Notes under the pieces: model-generated | The model's input: the letters and a program-made list of their open reading frames with translations, nothing else | What the model was told of the DNA's origin: nothing | The model's database searches: none | Origin: JBGPQJ01 sp963709295 | GTDB taxonomy: Bacteria; Chloroflexota; Anaerolineae; Anaerolineales; Villigracilaceae | DNA length: 64,000 nucleotides | Assembly (NCBI GenBank): GCA_963709295.1 | Contig: CAVPVW010000002.1 | Location: 310,001 to 374,000, forward strand | Direction of reading: 5' to 3' | Position numbers and translations under genes: made by a program | Part shown: positions 36,306 to 45,318 of the stretch, piece by piece | Layout: the number at the start of each line of letters is the position of its first letter | Position numbering within the stretch: position 1 is the first letter of the stretch

Positions 36306-37523
36306 TTATTTTCCGCCGCGCAGTGCATCGACGGGTTCCATGTGAGCCGCCAGCCAGGCGGGATACAACGCGGCCAGCAGGGTGACCACCAGAGCTGTGA
36401 TGGACAGGGTGACGGAATCGCTTAGAGTCGGGTAGGCGTAGATCCTATCCCGGAGCAGGGCGCCCGTTAATCCCATATCCCCAATATAAAAACCGACCGT
36501 CGCAAAATAGTAGACCAGCAAACCGCCCAAAATCAAGCCGATGATGATGCCGCCAATGGCAAGCAGGGTCGATTCGGCGAAGAACATGGCCATGATTCGA
36601 CCGCTTTTCATGCCCATCGAGGCCAGAATGCCGATCTCCCGGGTGCGTTCAAAGACCGCCATGACCAGGGTGTTGACAATGACCGTGACCGTGATGGCAA
36701 GGACGATCAGGTAAAGCACCACCAGGTAGGAATTGGAATACTCTTCCAGCATCACCATTAACTGGTTGGCTTCCTTCCAGGTGACAATGGTGTATTTGTC
36801 TGTTTTCAAGGCAGCGGCTACGGTATCTGTCTGGTCGCGTTCTTTCAATAGGACATAAATCGCGCTGGCATGATTCTCAGCCTGGGTAATCGCCTGGGCT
36901 TTGGCGATTGGCAGAAAAACAACACCATCATCATAAGCGGGCGTTTGAATGGCATAGACGCCACGGACGGTAAACAGCTGTTCCACCACATCCCCATTGG
37001 CTGTATTGACCATCAGGTTGAGCGTATCGCCCGTTTCCAATTTAAGTTTCTCTGCCAGCCGAAGACCGATTAAAACACCTTCGCGGTCATCGGCAGCCGG
37101 AAAATCGCCGCTGACCATTCCATCCTTGAATTGAGAATAGGATCCAGAGGCTGTGTCGATGCCAACCACCCTGACGCCCGTGAACTCATCGCCCGAGGTG
37201 ACAATACCGCTTGCATAAAGCCGGGGGGTTGCATAAACGACTTGCTCCAGAACCGCGATTTTGGCCGCCACTTCACCTGGGTTCTCGATCAAGTCCTCCC
37301 ACTTAAGGCTGGTGCGGTCAGCCTCGTAGGTTTTCGTCCGCACCTGAAAATGCCCGCTCTCCAGCCTGATGGTAAGATCCAAAGAGTCTCGCATTTCACC
37401 CTGCAGAATGGCAGCCATTAAAAGAAGGCATGCCAGGCCCATCCCCAGCGCAAGGGAGGAGAACAAGGAACGGCGTTTGTTGCGTCCCACATCGCGAAAT
37501 GCCATTTTAAAGAGTTGTATCAT
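36306..37523 (-). CDS. ABC exporter permease (MacB/FtsX type), copy 2
   Basis: A 405-residue permease: one N-terminal membrane helix, a large periplasmic-type MacB_PCD domain (residues ~45-260), and three C-terminal helices with the FtsX motif ERTREIGILASMGMKSG. It is a paralogue of the next permease upstream; the two probably form a heterodimer. AGGAGG lies before the start. Confidence 0.92.
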   Translation of the reverse strand: MIQLFKMAFRDVGRNKRRSLFSSLALGMGLACLLLMAAILQGEMRDSLDLTIRLESGHFQVRTKTYEADRTSLKWEDLIENPGEVAAKIAVLEQVVYATPRLYASGIVTSGDEFTGVRVVGIDTASGSYSQFKDGMVSGDFPAADDREGVLIGLRLAEKLKLETGDTLNLMVNTANGDVVEQLFTVRGVYAIQTPAYDDGVVFLPIAKAQAITQAENHASAIYVLLKERDQTDTVAAALKTDKYTIVTWKEANQLMVMLEEYSNSYLVVLYLIVLAITVTVIVNTLVMAVFERTREIGILASMGMKSGRIMAMFFAESTLLAIGGIIIGLILGGLLVYYFATVGFYIGDMGLTGALLRDRIYAYPTLSDSVTLSITALVVTLLAALYPAWLAAHMEPVDALRGGK

Positions 37524-37532
37524 CGCCGCCTC

Positions 37533-38762
37533 CTATACATAATGCAGAGCTTCGGCCGGTTCCCGGCGGGATGCCTCATGAGCCGGGTAGAGGGAAGCCA
37601 ACACTGAGATTATCAAGATGGGCAGCGCACGGCCGGTCAGGTTTTCCAACCCAAGTGTCGGGTACACCCGCTCATTGATCAACGCCGCGTATTCCGTGAC
37701 CGTTGAGAAGGCAGTGAAGTCAAACCCGACAACTCCCATGAGACCGTTCAGGGCGATTCCTGTGACAATGCCAGCAATTAAACCCACTACCCCCATCATC
37801 ACTCCTTCCAGAATGAACAACAGAGAGATCTGACGGGGCTTGAGCCCCATCGCGCCCATAAGCCCGATCTCGCGGGTGCGCTCGTAGACTGCCATCATCA
37901 ACAAATTCATGATCCCGATGCCGGCCACCAGGATGATGATAAATCCAAAGATATCCATCGCTTTGCCCTTGGTGGCAAGTGCAGCCTTCAGCTCAGGGAA
38001 ATTGGTCTCCCAGGAGGCAACCTCATAACCAGGTATGGACTTTTCCAGTTTAGCGATCACGACTGCCTCTTCGCCAAGTCTTTCCAACGTCACCACCACT
38101 TCGGTGGATTGGTCAGGCATCCCATAAAGGTCCTGCGCTTCTTTGATGGACATGAAAACGCTGCGCTTTTCGATCTCGCCCATGCCGAGGTCGTAAATAC
38201 CCACCACGGTCACGGTGCGCTGGCGCATCTGTTCGTGCGCGGATCGCCCAGCCAGGGTGAAGTGGTCCCCCACTTCCACACCCATCGCGGAGGCCAATCC
38301 CTGTCCGATCAGGACGCTGTCCAAATCATCGGCCTGGAGATAACGCCCGGAGGTGATGTTCTGGGCCGGAAGGCTGACCGGCAGCTCGGCTTCGGGTTCG
38401 ATCCCGGTGATGCTGACAGGAAATGCTCCCTCGCGGGTGGTTGCCAGGCCACCGGTATTGATGCGGCGCGAGGCAGCGACAACATTGGGAATCTCGAGAG
38501 CGGCATCCACAGCCGCTTGATCATTTGCCAAGGGGAGCAGCGGCGTCTTGCTTGAATTCTCTGAGAAGCCCTCAGCGTGGATCTGGATATTGCCACCCAG
38601 GAACTTGATGGCATTCCCATAAATGGCGTTATTGAATCCGGCGACAAATGCGTCGTAGAACATCATCATCCACAAGGACATGGCGATGGCAATTACGACG
38701 ATGACTGTTCGGCGACGGTGCCGCCAGATGTTGCGCCAGGCTAGGCGCAGGTATAGCATCAT
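37533..38762 (-). CDS. ABC exporter permease (MacB/FtsX type), copy 1
   Basis: A 409-residue permease with the same plan: N-terminal helix (RRRTVIVVIAIAMSLWMMMF), soluble domain, then three helices with ERTREIGLMGAMGLKPRQ. AAGGAG lies five bases before the ATG. Only 9 bases separate it from the second permease. Confidence 0.92.
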   Translation of the reverse strand: MMLYLRLAWRNIWRHRRRTVIVVIAIAMSLWMMMFYDAFVAGFNNAIYGNAIKFLGGNIQIHAEGFSENSSKTPLLPLANDQAAVDAALEIPNVVAASRRINTGGLATTREGAFPVSITGIEPEAELPVSLPAQNITSGRYLQADDLDSVLIGQGLASAMGVEVGDHFTLAGRSAHEQMRQRTVTVVGIYDLGMGEIEKRSVFMSIKEAQDLYGMPDQSTEVVVTLERLGEEAVVIAKLEKSIPGYEVASWETNFPELKAALATKGKAMDIFGFIIILVAGIGIMNLLMMAVYERTREIGLMGAMGLKPRQISLLFILEGVMMGVVGLIAGIVTGIALNGLMGVVGFDFTAFSTVTEYAALINERVYPTLGLENLTGRALPILIISVLASLYPAHEASRREPAEALHYV

Positions 38763-38826
38763 AGTTGCTCCTTTCGAAAAACTCTAAATGCTGGCGTAAA
38801 TCCCGCACCAACCTTGTTAATCACGT

Positions 38827-39528
38827 TCATTCAATCCACCTGCGAATTGACTCGGAATCCATCAATTGTATTGAACCTTTCCTGGCGCCCAGGATGCGTT
38901 CCAATGCATCGGCATTCGCGGCGACCGCGTCATTCAGGATCCGAAATCTTTCTTCAGGTTCTAATGAGATGGTTCCCATCTCATGACCAAGGATGATTTC
39001 ACCAAACTTGTTGCCCAGTCCATTTATGGCTTGCAGGACAATCTCCATCGCCTGTTCCGGGTAAGCCGTGGACAAGGCTCCTTCCTTAACGCCTTCCTTG
39101 ATCACCGGAATAAAAGAAGGCGCAAAACGCTTGAGCAGCCGATTGAACATTTTCTCCCGCAATATGGCATTATCGTCGGAGTACCAGACCCGAAGGATCG
39201 CCAGGAGGTAATCCTTCTGTGCCACCTTCCATTGCACGGCCGTGCTGAAATATTTCTGCAGTTTCTCGAGCGCGGAAAGATTTTGATCCTGCAAAATCGG
39301 AGAAACGGCTTTTTCAGCGTCATCCGCAAACCGATCGATCAGGGCTTCCAATAAGGCGGGTTTTGATTCAAAGTAATGATAGAAGGCGCCTTTGGAGATT
39401 TTCAAGGCAGCGATGATATCCTGAATGGACATTTGCTCATAACCCTTGGTGTAGACCAGGGTCTGGGCGGCATCCAGGATTTCATTTCGGCGGGAAGCGT
39501 AGTCTTCTTCTTTGACTTTTCTAGCCAT
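38827..39528 (-). CDS. TetR/AcrR-family repressor of the export operon
   Basis: A 233-residue regulator. The N-terminal helix-turn-helix is typical (RNEILDAAQTLVYTKGYEQ, then IAALKISKGAFYHYF); the rest is a variable ligand-binding domain. It lies first in the operon and a perfect 7-bp palindrome covers the region just upstream of its start, so it should repress itself and the exporter. The ligand, probably also an exported substrate, is unknown. Confidence 0.92.
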   Translation of the reverse strand: MARKVKEEDYASRRNEILDAAQTLVYTKGYEQMSIQDIIAALKISKGAFYHYFESKPALLEALIDRFADDAEKAVSPILQDQNLSALEKLQKYFSTAVQWKVAQKDYLLAILRVWYSDDNAILREKMFNRLLKRFAPSFIPVIKEGVKEGALSTAYPEQAMEIVLQAINGLGNKFGEIILGHEMGTISLEPEERFRILNDAVAANADALERILGARKGSIQLMDSESIRRWIE

Positions 39529-39542
39529 TTTTAAATCTTTTA

Positions 39543-39561
39543 TAAACCGCCAGTCGGTTTA
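39543..39561 (-). promoter_or_regulatory. TetR-type operator
   Basis: TAAACCG and CGGTTTA arms with a five-base centre, ending 15 bases before the TetR start codon. Position and symmetry fit self-repression by the TetR protein. Confidence 0.75.
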
Positions 39562-39663
39562 TTTTCAACCAGATTATAGAACTTTGGCAATGAGAAGTCA
39601 ATATGACTATCTTCTTAATCGACCCTATCTTATCTTGAGTGTGTTGATGGTTATAATATCCCC

Positions 39664-42231
39664 ATGTTCCTTGAATCCTTGCTTGTACACTGGCGCAGCG
39701 ATCCGGACACCGCCCCCAACTTCCCCACCTGGAGGACGACCCCTGCCCGTCCCGCGAAGGTTCAAGCATTTCCAGTTGACTTCCCCGCCGCGATTGCTGG
39801 AGGGCTTGCCTCGCGAGGAATCACCTCCCTGTACAGCCATCAAGGTGAGGCGTGGACGCATGCCCGATTGGGAGAAAACATCGTGCTTGCGACCGGCACC
39901 GCCAGCGGGAAGACACTTGGCTACAACCTGCCTGTGGTGGCGTCTCTGCTCGAACACCCTGACGCCAAAGCGCTCTACCTCTTCCCGACCAAAGCGCTCA
40001 CCCAGGACCAGCTTTCCGCGCTGGAAGGATTGCTTTTTGCAACTCAAAAAGAAGGTCTGTCAAATTCCGCCTTAAAGCCAGCGATTTACGACGGCGATAC
40101 GCCATCGTCCCAACGGGCAGTCATCCGAAAAAACTCACGCATCATCTTCACCAACCCCGACATGCTGCACACCGGCATCCTGCCGCATCACACCAACTGG
40201 GCGGATTTCCTGCGCAACCTGCGCTTCGTGGTCATCGACGAGATGCATTCCTACCGTGGAGTCTTTGGCTCGCACGTCGCAAACGTCATCCGCCGGCTCA
40301 AACGGGTGGCGGGTTATTACGGAGCCCAGCCGCAATTCATTCTAACCTCCGCCACGATCGGCAACCCTGCGGAATTGGGTGAGCGGCTGATCGAAGCACC
40401 TGTCACGCTGGTAGACGAAGACGGCTCGGGGCGTGGTGAGCGGCATTTCCTCATCTACAATCCTCCGATCGTGGACGCAGCATTGGGATTGAGGAAAAGC
40501 TCGGTGCAGGAAAGCGTCCGCCTGGCGCTGGATTTACTTCAAAACAACCTTCAGAGCGTGGTCTTCGCACGCTCCCGGCGCAGCGTAGAGATCTTGCTCA
40601 AGTATTTGCAGGATACTCCCTCACCCCCATCCCCTCTCCCTTCGGGAGAAGGGCGCAGGAGTGAGGGAGTCCGAGGCTATCGCTCCGGCTATCTCCCCCG
40701 TCAACGTCGCGAGATCGAGAAGGGACTGCGCGACGGGTCGGTAAAAATGGTCGTCGCCACCAATGCCCTCGAACTGGGAATCGATATCGGCGGGTTAGGC
40801 GCGGCGCTTCTGGTCGGGTATCCGGGGACCATCGCCAGCACGATCCAACAAGCGGGTCGCGCGGGGCGAGGAGATGATCCCGCCCTCGCTGTATTGGTTG
40901 CGACTGCCAGTCCCCTCGATCAGTTCCTGGCTCATCATCCCGAATATTTCTTTGCGCGCTCGCCGGAGCAGGCGCTGATCAACCCGGACCACCTGCTCAT
41001 TCTGCTCAACCACCTGCGCTGTGCCATGTTCGAGCTTCCGTTTCGAAAAGACGCGGTCTTCGGCGGGCAGCCGGTGGAAGAATATCTCGATTTTCTGGTA
41101 TCCAACCAGGAGTCGCACCTTTCAAACGACCAGTATTTCTGGATGGCGGACGCCTACCCGGCAGCTGGGGTTTCGCTGCGCTCGGCGTCACCGGCCAACA
41201 TCGTCCTTCACGCAGACCAGGGAGGGGAATCCACGACCATCGGTGAGATCGACCTCGAGTCCGCACCCTGGATGGTGCACCCGCACGCCGTGTATTTGCA
41301 CGAGGGACAGCAATATTTTGTTCAGGATTTGGATTTCGAGCGCCACAACGCCACGCTGATCCCCGTGGCTTTGGATTACTACACCGAGCCACTGCGCGAG
41401 ACGGATGTCAGCCTGATAAATCTTCTGGAGGATAAAGAAACCCCCGTCGCAACAAAAGCCTATGGTGAATTGCAGGTCACCACGCAGGTGAAGGGTTTCC
41501 GCAAACGGATGTGGCTCTCGGGAGACAACATTGGCGAGGAACCGCTGGACCTGCCGCCAACGGAGCTGCAAACCACCGGGTTCTGGATCGCCATTTCAGA
41601 GCAGACGGTCTCGAAACTCGCCAAGGACGGCTTGTGGACCAACGCGCCCAACGACTACGGACCCGAGTGGCCAAAAATCCGTGACCGAATCCGCGCCCGG
41701 GACGGCTACCGCTGCCAGGTCTGTGGAATTCCCGAGAGCGGCGGACGTACGCATGATGTTCACCACAAGATTCCCTTCCGCCAATTCCGTGATGAAGGTG
41801 GCCGCATCCTGCCCGAGCGTGCCAACCGTCCTGACAACCTCGTCACGTTATGCCCGGAGTGCCACAAGAAGGCGGAGCAGAACGTCCGCATGCGCAGCGG
41901 ATTGGCCGGACTGGCGACCGTGTTGGGGCAATTGGCTCCACTCTACCTGATGTGCGACTCAGGCGACCTGGGCATGCACTTCGATCCGCAGGCTGGATTT
42001 GCAGATGGCCTACCTGCAGTCGTCCTGTTCGACCAGGTGCCGGCCGGAATCGGCTTCAGCCAGAAATTGTTCGAGATGCACTCGGAGCTGCTTGTCCGCT
42101 CGCTGGAACTGGTCACAGAATGTCCCTGCGAGGACGGCTGCCCATCCTGCGTGGGTCCCGCCGGCGAGAACGGTGTGGGTGGGAAGCAGGAGACGGTCGC
42201 GATCTTGAAAGAGCTGGTACGGCAAAGCTAA
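39664..42231 (+). CDS. mrfA: MrfA-type DEAD/DEAH helicase (DUF1998) with inserted HNH domain
   Basis: DNA helicase of 855 residues like B. subtilis MrfA (YprA), which acts with MrfB in mitomycin-damage repair. Seen: Walker A TGTASGKT, VIDEMHSYRG, TSATIGNPAELG, and C-terminal helicase motifs NALELGIDIGG and QQAGRAGRG. The C-terminus has the DUF1998-type cysteine cluster (Cys820, 822, 826, 829). Unusually, an HNH domain lies between them at residues ~672-740: CQVC (684, 687), HH (700-701), CPECH (730, 733, 734). The family is normally ~750 residues; the insert explains most of the extra length. A palindromic repeat is inserted in frame near residue 325. TATAAT six bases before the ATG suggests a leaderless mRNA. 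Confidence 0.88.
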   Translation: MFLESLLVHWRSDPDTAPNFPTWRTTPARPAKVQAFPVDFPAAIAGGLASRGITSLYSHQGEAWTHARLGENIVLATGTASGKTLGYNLPVVASLLEHPDAKALYLFPTKALTQDQLSALEGLLFATQKEGLSNSALKPAIYDGDTPSSQRAVIRKNSRIIFTNPDMLHTGILPHHTNWADFLRNLRFVVIDEMHSYRGVFGSHVANVIRRLKRVAGYYGAQPQFILTSATIGNPAELGERLIEAPVTLVDEDGSGRGERHFLIYNPPIVDAALGLRKSSVQESVRLALDLLQNNLQSVVFARSRRSVEILLKYLQDTPSPPSPLPSGEGRRSEGVRGYRSGYLPRQRREIEKGLRDGSVKMVVATNALELGIDIGGLGAALLVGYPGTIASTIQQAGRAGRGDDPALAVLVATASPLDQFLAHHPEYFFARSPEQALINPDHLLILLNHLRCAMFELPFRKDAVFGGQPVEEYLDFLVSNQESHLSNDQYFWMADAYPAAGVSLRSASPANIVLHADQGGESTTIGEIDLESAPWMVHPHAVYLHEGQQYFVQDLDFERHNATLIPVALDYYTEPLRETDVSLINLLEDKETPVATKAYGELQVTTQVKGFRKRMWLSGDNIGEEPLDLPPTELQTTGFWIAISEQTVSKLAKDGLWTNAPNDYGPEWPKIRDRIRARDGYRCQVCGIPESGGRTHDVHHKIPFRQFRDEGGRILPERANRPDNLVTLCPECHKKAEQNVRMRSGLAGLATVLGQLAPLYLMCDSGDLGMHFDPQAGFADGLPAVVLFDQVPAGIGFSQKLFEMHSELLVRSLELVTECPCEDGCPSCVGPAGENGVGGKQETVAILKELVRQS
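40616..40669 (+). repeat. Palindromic repeat element inside mrfA
   Basis: CTCCCTCAC (40616-40624) pairs with GTGAGGGAG (40661-40669), with a second hairpin CTCTCCC/GGGAGAAG inside. The element adds about 18 Pro/Ser/Gly/Glu residues in frame to the helicase, between two C-terminal helicase motifs. It resembles dispersed CCCTCACCCC-type intergenic repeats. Confidence 0.6.
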
Positions 42232-42286
42232 AAGAAATAAATTTTGGAATGCAGTCTGTAATTCCAACATGCGATAAAATTCCCCC

Positions 42287-43555
42287 ATGTCCAAACCCAC
42301 CCTGGCCGACAAGCTCAAATCGCTGGGCGTCAAGGTCGGTACGTCCGAGATCAAACCTCCTCCGACCAAGCCTGCCGGGATGGATTCGCTTGAATCCGCT
42401 CTGGACGGCCATTGGGTGGATACCCCCCTCGGCAGAGCGCTGGTCCACGAGGCGCATTACCCGCTCGAGTACCGGCACGGAATCGCACCGCTGTTCGCCC
42501 CCGCTCCCCTGCACAATCTCGCCAACTGGGCAAGTGACGCCCGCCTGCGCGACATGCCGCTGGGGAAGCTGGCATTCCTCGACACAGAGACCAGCGGACT
42601 TGCCGGAGGGACGGGGACCTATGCTTTCCTGGTGGGAATCGGGCGCTTCGAAAAAACTGGCTCTGGAGAGGACTTCCACCTCGCGCAGTTTTTTATGCGT
42701 GACCCGGCAGAGGAGCCGGCGCTTCTCGCGGCAATTGAACACTTTCTCGCACCTTGCTCCGCATTGGTGACCTTCAACGGCAAAGCCTTTGACGCTCCGC
42801 TGCTCGCCACCCGCTATCGCCTGCACCAGATGCCCGTCCCTTTCGCAGATTTCTCCCACATCGACCTACTGCCGCTCGCCCGCCGGCTGTGGCGCGACCA
42901 ACTCCCCTCCCGCGCGTTGAAGTATCTCGAGGAGAACGTACTCTCTGCCCCGCGCACGGTGGAGGAAGTCCCCGGCTACGAGATCCCCTATCTGTACTTC
43001 GACTTCCTGCGAACCGGCGACCCGCTCCCCCTCAAGGGTGTGTTCTACCACAACGACATGGATGTGGTCGCCATGACCGCGCTCTTCAGCCACATGGCGG
43101 GGCTGCTGGCCGACCCGCACTCGCACGATCACGAGTACGGCCTAGACGTGGTCGCTCTCGCCAAGCTGTTCGAAGACATGGGCATGTGGGATGACGCTGC
43201 CCGACTGTATGAGCGCGGGCTGGAGATCGGCTTGCCAGAGGACGGATTCTGGGAGGCGGCGAGGCGCTTGTCCTTGCTCCAGCGCCGGCGCGGAGACATG
43301 GACTCTGCCCTGCGCCTGTGGGAAAAGGCCGCCGCCGAGGGTCACATCTATGCCCATGTGGAGTTGAGCAAACACTACGAGCACCGCGTCAAGGACCCGA
43401 AGATGGCCCTGCGCTGGGCGAAGTCCGCGCACAAGCTGGCGCAGGCACCAAGTCTACCCATCTATGAGCGCAAGCACTGGGAGGAGGATCTCACCAAGCG
43501 CATCGAGCGTCTGGAGGGCAAGGTCCGTGCAAAGGGAGGGAACAGGAAAAAATAA
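42287..43555 (+). CDS. mrfB: MrfB-type RNase H-like exonuclease with TPR tail
   Basis: Metal-dependent DNA exonuclease of 422 residues, partner of MrfA. The RNase H-like (DnaQ-type) fold spans residues ~90-270, with acidic residues Asp99 and Glu101 (FLDTETSG), Asp169 (NGKAFD) and Asp257/Asp259 (HNDMDVVA). Residues ~285-400 hold TPR-like repeats (AKLFEDMGMWDDAARLYERG). It starts 55 bases after mrfA; TAAAAT lies six bases before its ATG, so it may also have its own leaderless transcript. Confidence 0.87.
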   Translation: MSKPTLADKLKSLGVKVGTSEIKPPPTKPAGMDSLESALDGHWVDTPLGRALVHEAHYPLEYRHGIAPLFAPAPLHNLANWASDARLRDMPLGKLAFLDTETSGLAGGTGTYAFLVGIGRFEKTGSGEDFHLAQFFMRDPAEEPALLAAIEHFLAPCSALVTFNGKAFDAPLLATRYRLHQMPVPFADFSHIDLLPLARRLWRDQLPSRALKYLEENVLSAPRTVEEVPGYEIPYLYFDFLRTGDPLPLKGVFYHNDMDVVAMTALFSHMAGLLADPHSHDHEYGLDVVALAKLFEDMGMWDDAARLYERGLEIGLPEDGFWEAARRLSLLQRRRGDMDSALRLWEKAAAEGHIYAHVELSKHYEHRVKDPKMALRWAKSAHKLAQAPSLPIYERKHWEEDLTKRIERLEGKVRAKGGNRKK

Positions 43556-43660
43556 CGGAGCCTGACAGCTCCGCTTGAATTTAGCCAAAAATGTTATTAT
43601 GTTTAAATACCAACCGGTACCAATCAAGTTGGCTTGGGCGAATTGCTTGAAAAGGATCAA

Positions 43661-44491
43661 ATGGACACACATTCGAGAGTGAATAACATTCAGGGGTTTT
43701 TGGATCGCCTCACCCGAAAATGGTGGTTGTACATCCTGTTCCTGCTGCTGTTCTTTCTACCCAGTTATGCCGAGAGAAGTTACGACCCCCGCCAGTCGTC
43801 CGACCTGGTCGGGGAAGTGCTTTCGAACCCAATCATTAATACTTTTCCGATCCTGGGTCCGATTGCCAAGCTGATCCCGGTTATTTTGATCGCAGCGCTT
43901 TTCATTTCGGGTAATAAAGCGAGATGGCTCTTCAATACTTACATTGCGATTTTGTATCTCGCCATCGCCCTATTCCAGAACTCAGCTATCACAGAGAGCC
44001 ATGGACTCGTCGTCCTTACCGGAAACTTGATGCTCATCCTGGTCGTATCACTCGCCTGGATGTGGGAGGTCGCTGCTGAAAGGAATGATTTCTCACCTCG
44101 CAAAATTCCTTTATGGCAATGGTGGGTAGCGCCTGTGATGCTATTACCCTTCCTGGCTCCCGTCAACTCGACCTCCCTATCCCCTGATTTTAATCTGGCA
44201 GGAATGTTGACCAATTCATCTGGATTGACCTATTGCTTTATGACTCCGGTTATTCTGGCTGTGCTGTCCCTGTTCCACCCAACTGTAAACCTGCCCGTGC
44301 TCAGGGTTTCGAGTTTCGTTGGAATACTGTTCGGTGCAATCAACATGCTCATGTGGTTTGTCATGGAACCTCTGGGATGGTGGATGGGTGTCCTGCACAT
44401 CCCTTTAGTTGTTCTATCAATATATACATTTGTGCTCTCCCTTCGGATTAACAAAAGAGAATCATCTCTTGACATAGACGGCACGACCTAA
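43661..44491 (+). CDS. Integral membrane protein of unknown function
   Basis: A 276-residue protein with about seven or eight hydrophobic segments and no motif I recognise. AAGGA six bases before the ATG at 43661 decides the start over an upstream TTG at 43634. The C-terminus is short and charged. A small hairpin (43557-43574) separates it from mrfB. Confidence 0.65.
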   Translation: MDTHSRVNNIQGFLDRLTRKWWLYILFLLLFFLPSYAERSYDPRQSSDLVGEVLSNPIINTFPILGPIAKLIPVILIAALFISGNKARWLFNTYIAILYLAIALFQNSAITESHGLVVLTGNLMLILVVSLAWMWEVAAERNDFSPRKIPLWQWWVAPVMLLPFLAPVNSTSLSPDFNLAGMLTNSSGLTYCFMTPVILAVLSLFHPTVNLPVLRVSSFVGILFGAINMLMWFVMEPLGWWMGVLHIPLVVLSIYTFVLSLRINKRESSLDIDGTT

Positions 44492-44571
44492 CAAAAATGC
44501 AAGGATAAGTTATCTTAATCTTATCGGCTTGCCTTTGGGCTGGAAAACTCATTATATTGATAGAAATGAAG

Positions 44572-44591
44572 AACGTCCCGAGGGGCGTTTT
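44572..44591 (+). terminator. Putative terminator or leader hairpin
   Basis: AACGTCCC pairs with GGGGCGTT (one G-T pair), followed by TTTTCTTGTTTT. It lies between two membrane-protein genes and may end the first. Confidence 0.55.
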
Positions 44592-44635
44592 TCTTGTTTT
44601 ATCAGGCAAGGCACAATTTCACCTAAGGAGGTACC

Positions 44636-45098
44636 ATGCAAAACAAGTTTGCAGTCATCTTTGGGGGGGCCATCGCAGGGACGCTGCTCTTTCTTATACG
44701 CCTTTGCGTTGACTTACATGTCCGTGCTGGTCTACCAGGCCGGTCAGGTCAAGCCAGACAAGGCGATCGAATTCTCGAGCGGACTCGTCTATGTTGCCAC
44801 GACCATCGGCGGTTTGGTCTCGGCGCTGGTCATAGCAAGATTGGCTGTCACCAGACCCGGAAAGAATCCCGCGGTCATGCGGTTCGCCGCCAATGAAGCC
44901 GGGGAGCCCAACATTTGGGTCACCCGCCTGGCAATCGCCTACCTTGTCATCTGGCTGGTGGTCGGTTTGATTTCACTGGTGATTGGTGTGATGGTGTATC
45001 CCAACGTCAGCCAACCCCTGAACGACGTCGGCACCACGTGGCTCGGTCTGGCAGTAGCCTCAGGGTATGCCTATTTCGGCATTAAGCCGGAAGGGTGA
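44636..45098 (+). CDS. Small membrane protein, one frameshift
   Basis: About 153 residues after correction. AAGGAGG five bases before the ATG at 44636 marks the start (MQNKFAVIFGGAIAGTLLFL). The frame shifts near 44694 to YAFALTYMSVLVYQ. Three hydrophobic segments are seen, the last two near residues 100-125 and 135-150. I do not recognise the family. The unbroken frame from 44529 has a spurious N-terminus. Confidence 0.6.
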
Positions 45099-45163
45099 TC
45101 CGAAAACCGTATTGACTATTGAGTTACGTGTAAAGAAGTCACTACACCTCGCACAAAGAGAAT

Positions 45164-45192
45164 CCGCTGAAGAAATCCTATCAGCGGTTTTT
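45164..45192 (+). terminator. Terminator after the frameshifted membrane protein gene
   Basis: A 7-bp stem (45164-45170 with 45181-45187) followed by five T. Confidence 0.7.
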
Positions 45193-45249
45193 CATTTCCC
45201 TAATTCCAAAACAAATGTATTCCGTTGAAAAAAATGGTCATTTAGTATA

Positions 45250-45278
45250 TTGGATTTTTCAGTATCAGGATGTATAAT
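45250..45278 (+). promoter_or_regulatory. Promoter of the CAP-domain lipoprotein gene
   Basis: TTGGAT (45250-45255), 17-bp spacer, TATAAT (45273-45278), 40 bases before the ATG at 45319. Confidence 0.65.
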
Positions 45279-45318
45279 ATCCAAATTATCCATAAATCTA
45301 GATATTTAAGGAAACATT

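Noticed and set aside
42113..42859. 248-residue minus-strand ORF
   Set aside because: Antisense to the mrfA end and mrfB start; codon pattern follows the real genes on the plus strand.
39664..43555. DISARM or other known anti-phage system
   Set aside because: DUF1998 helicases occur in DISARM, but no methylase, DrmB or PLD gene is nearby; the pair fits MrfAB better.
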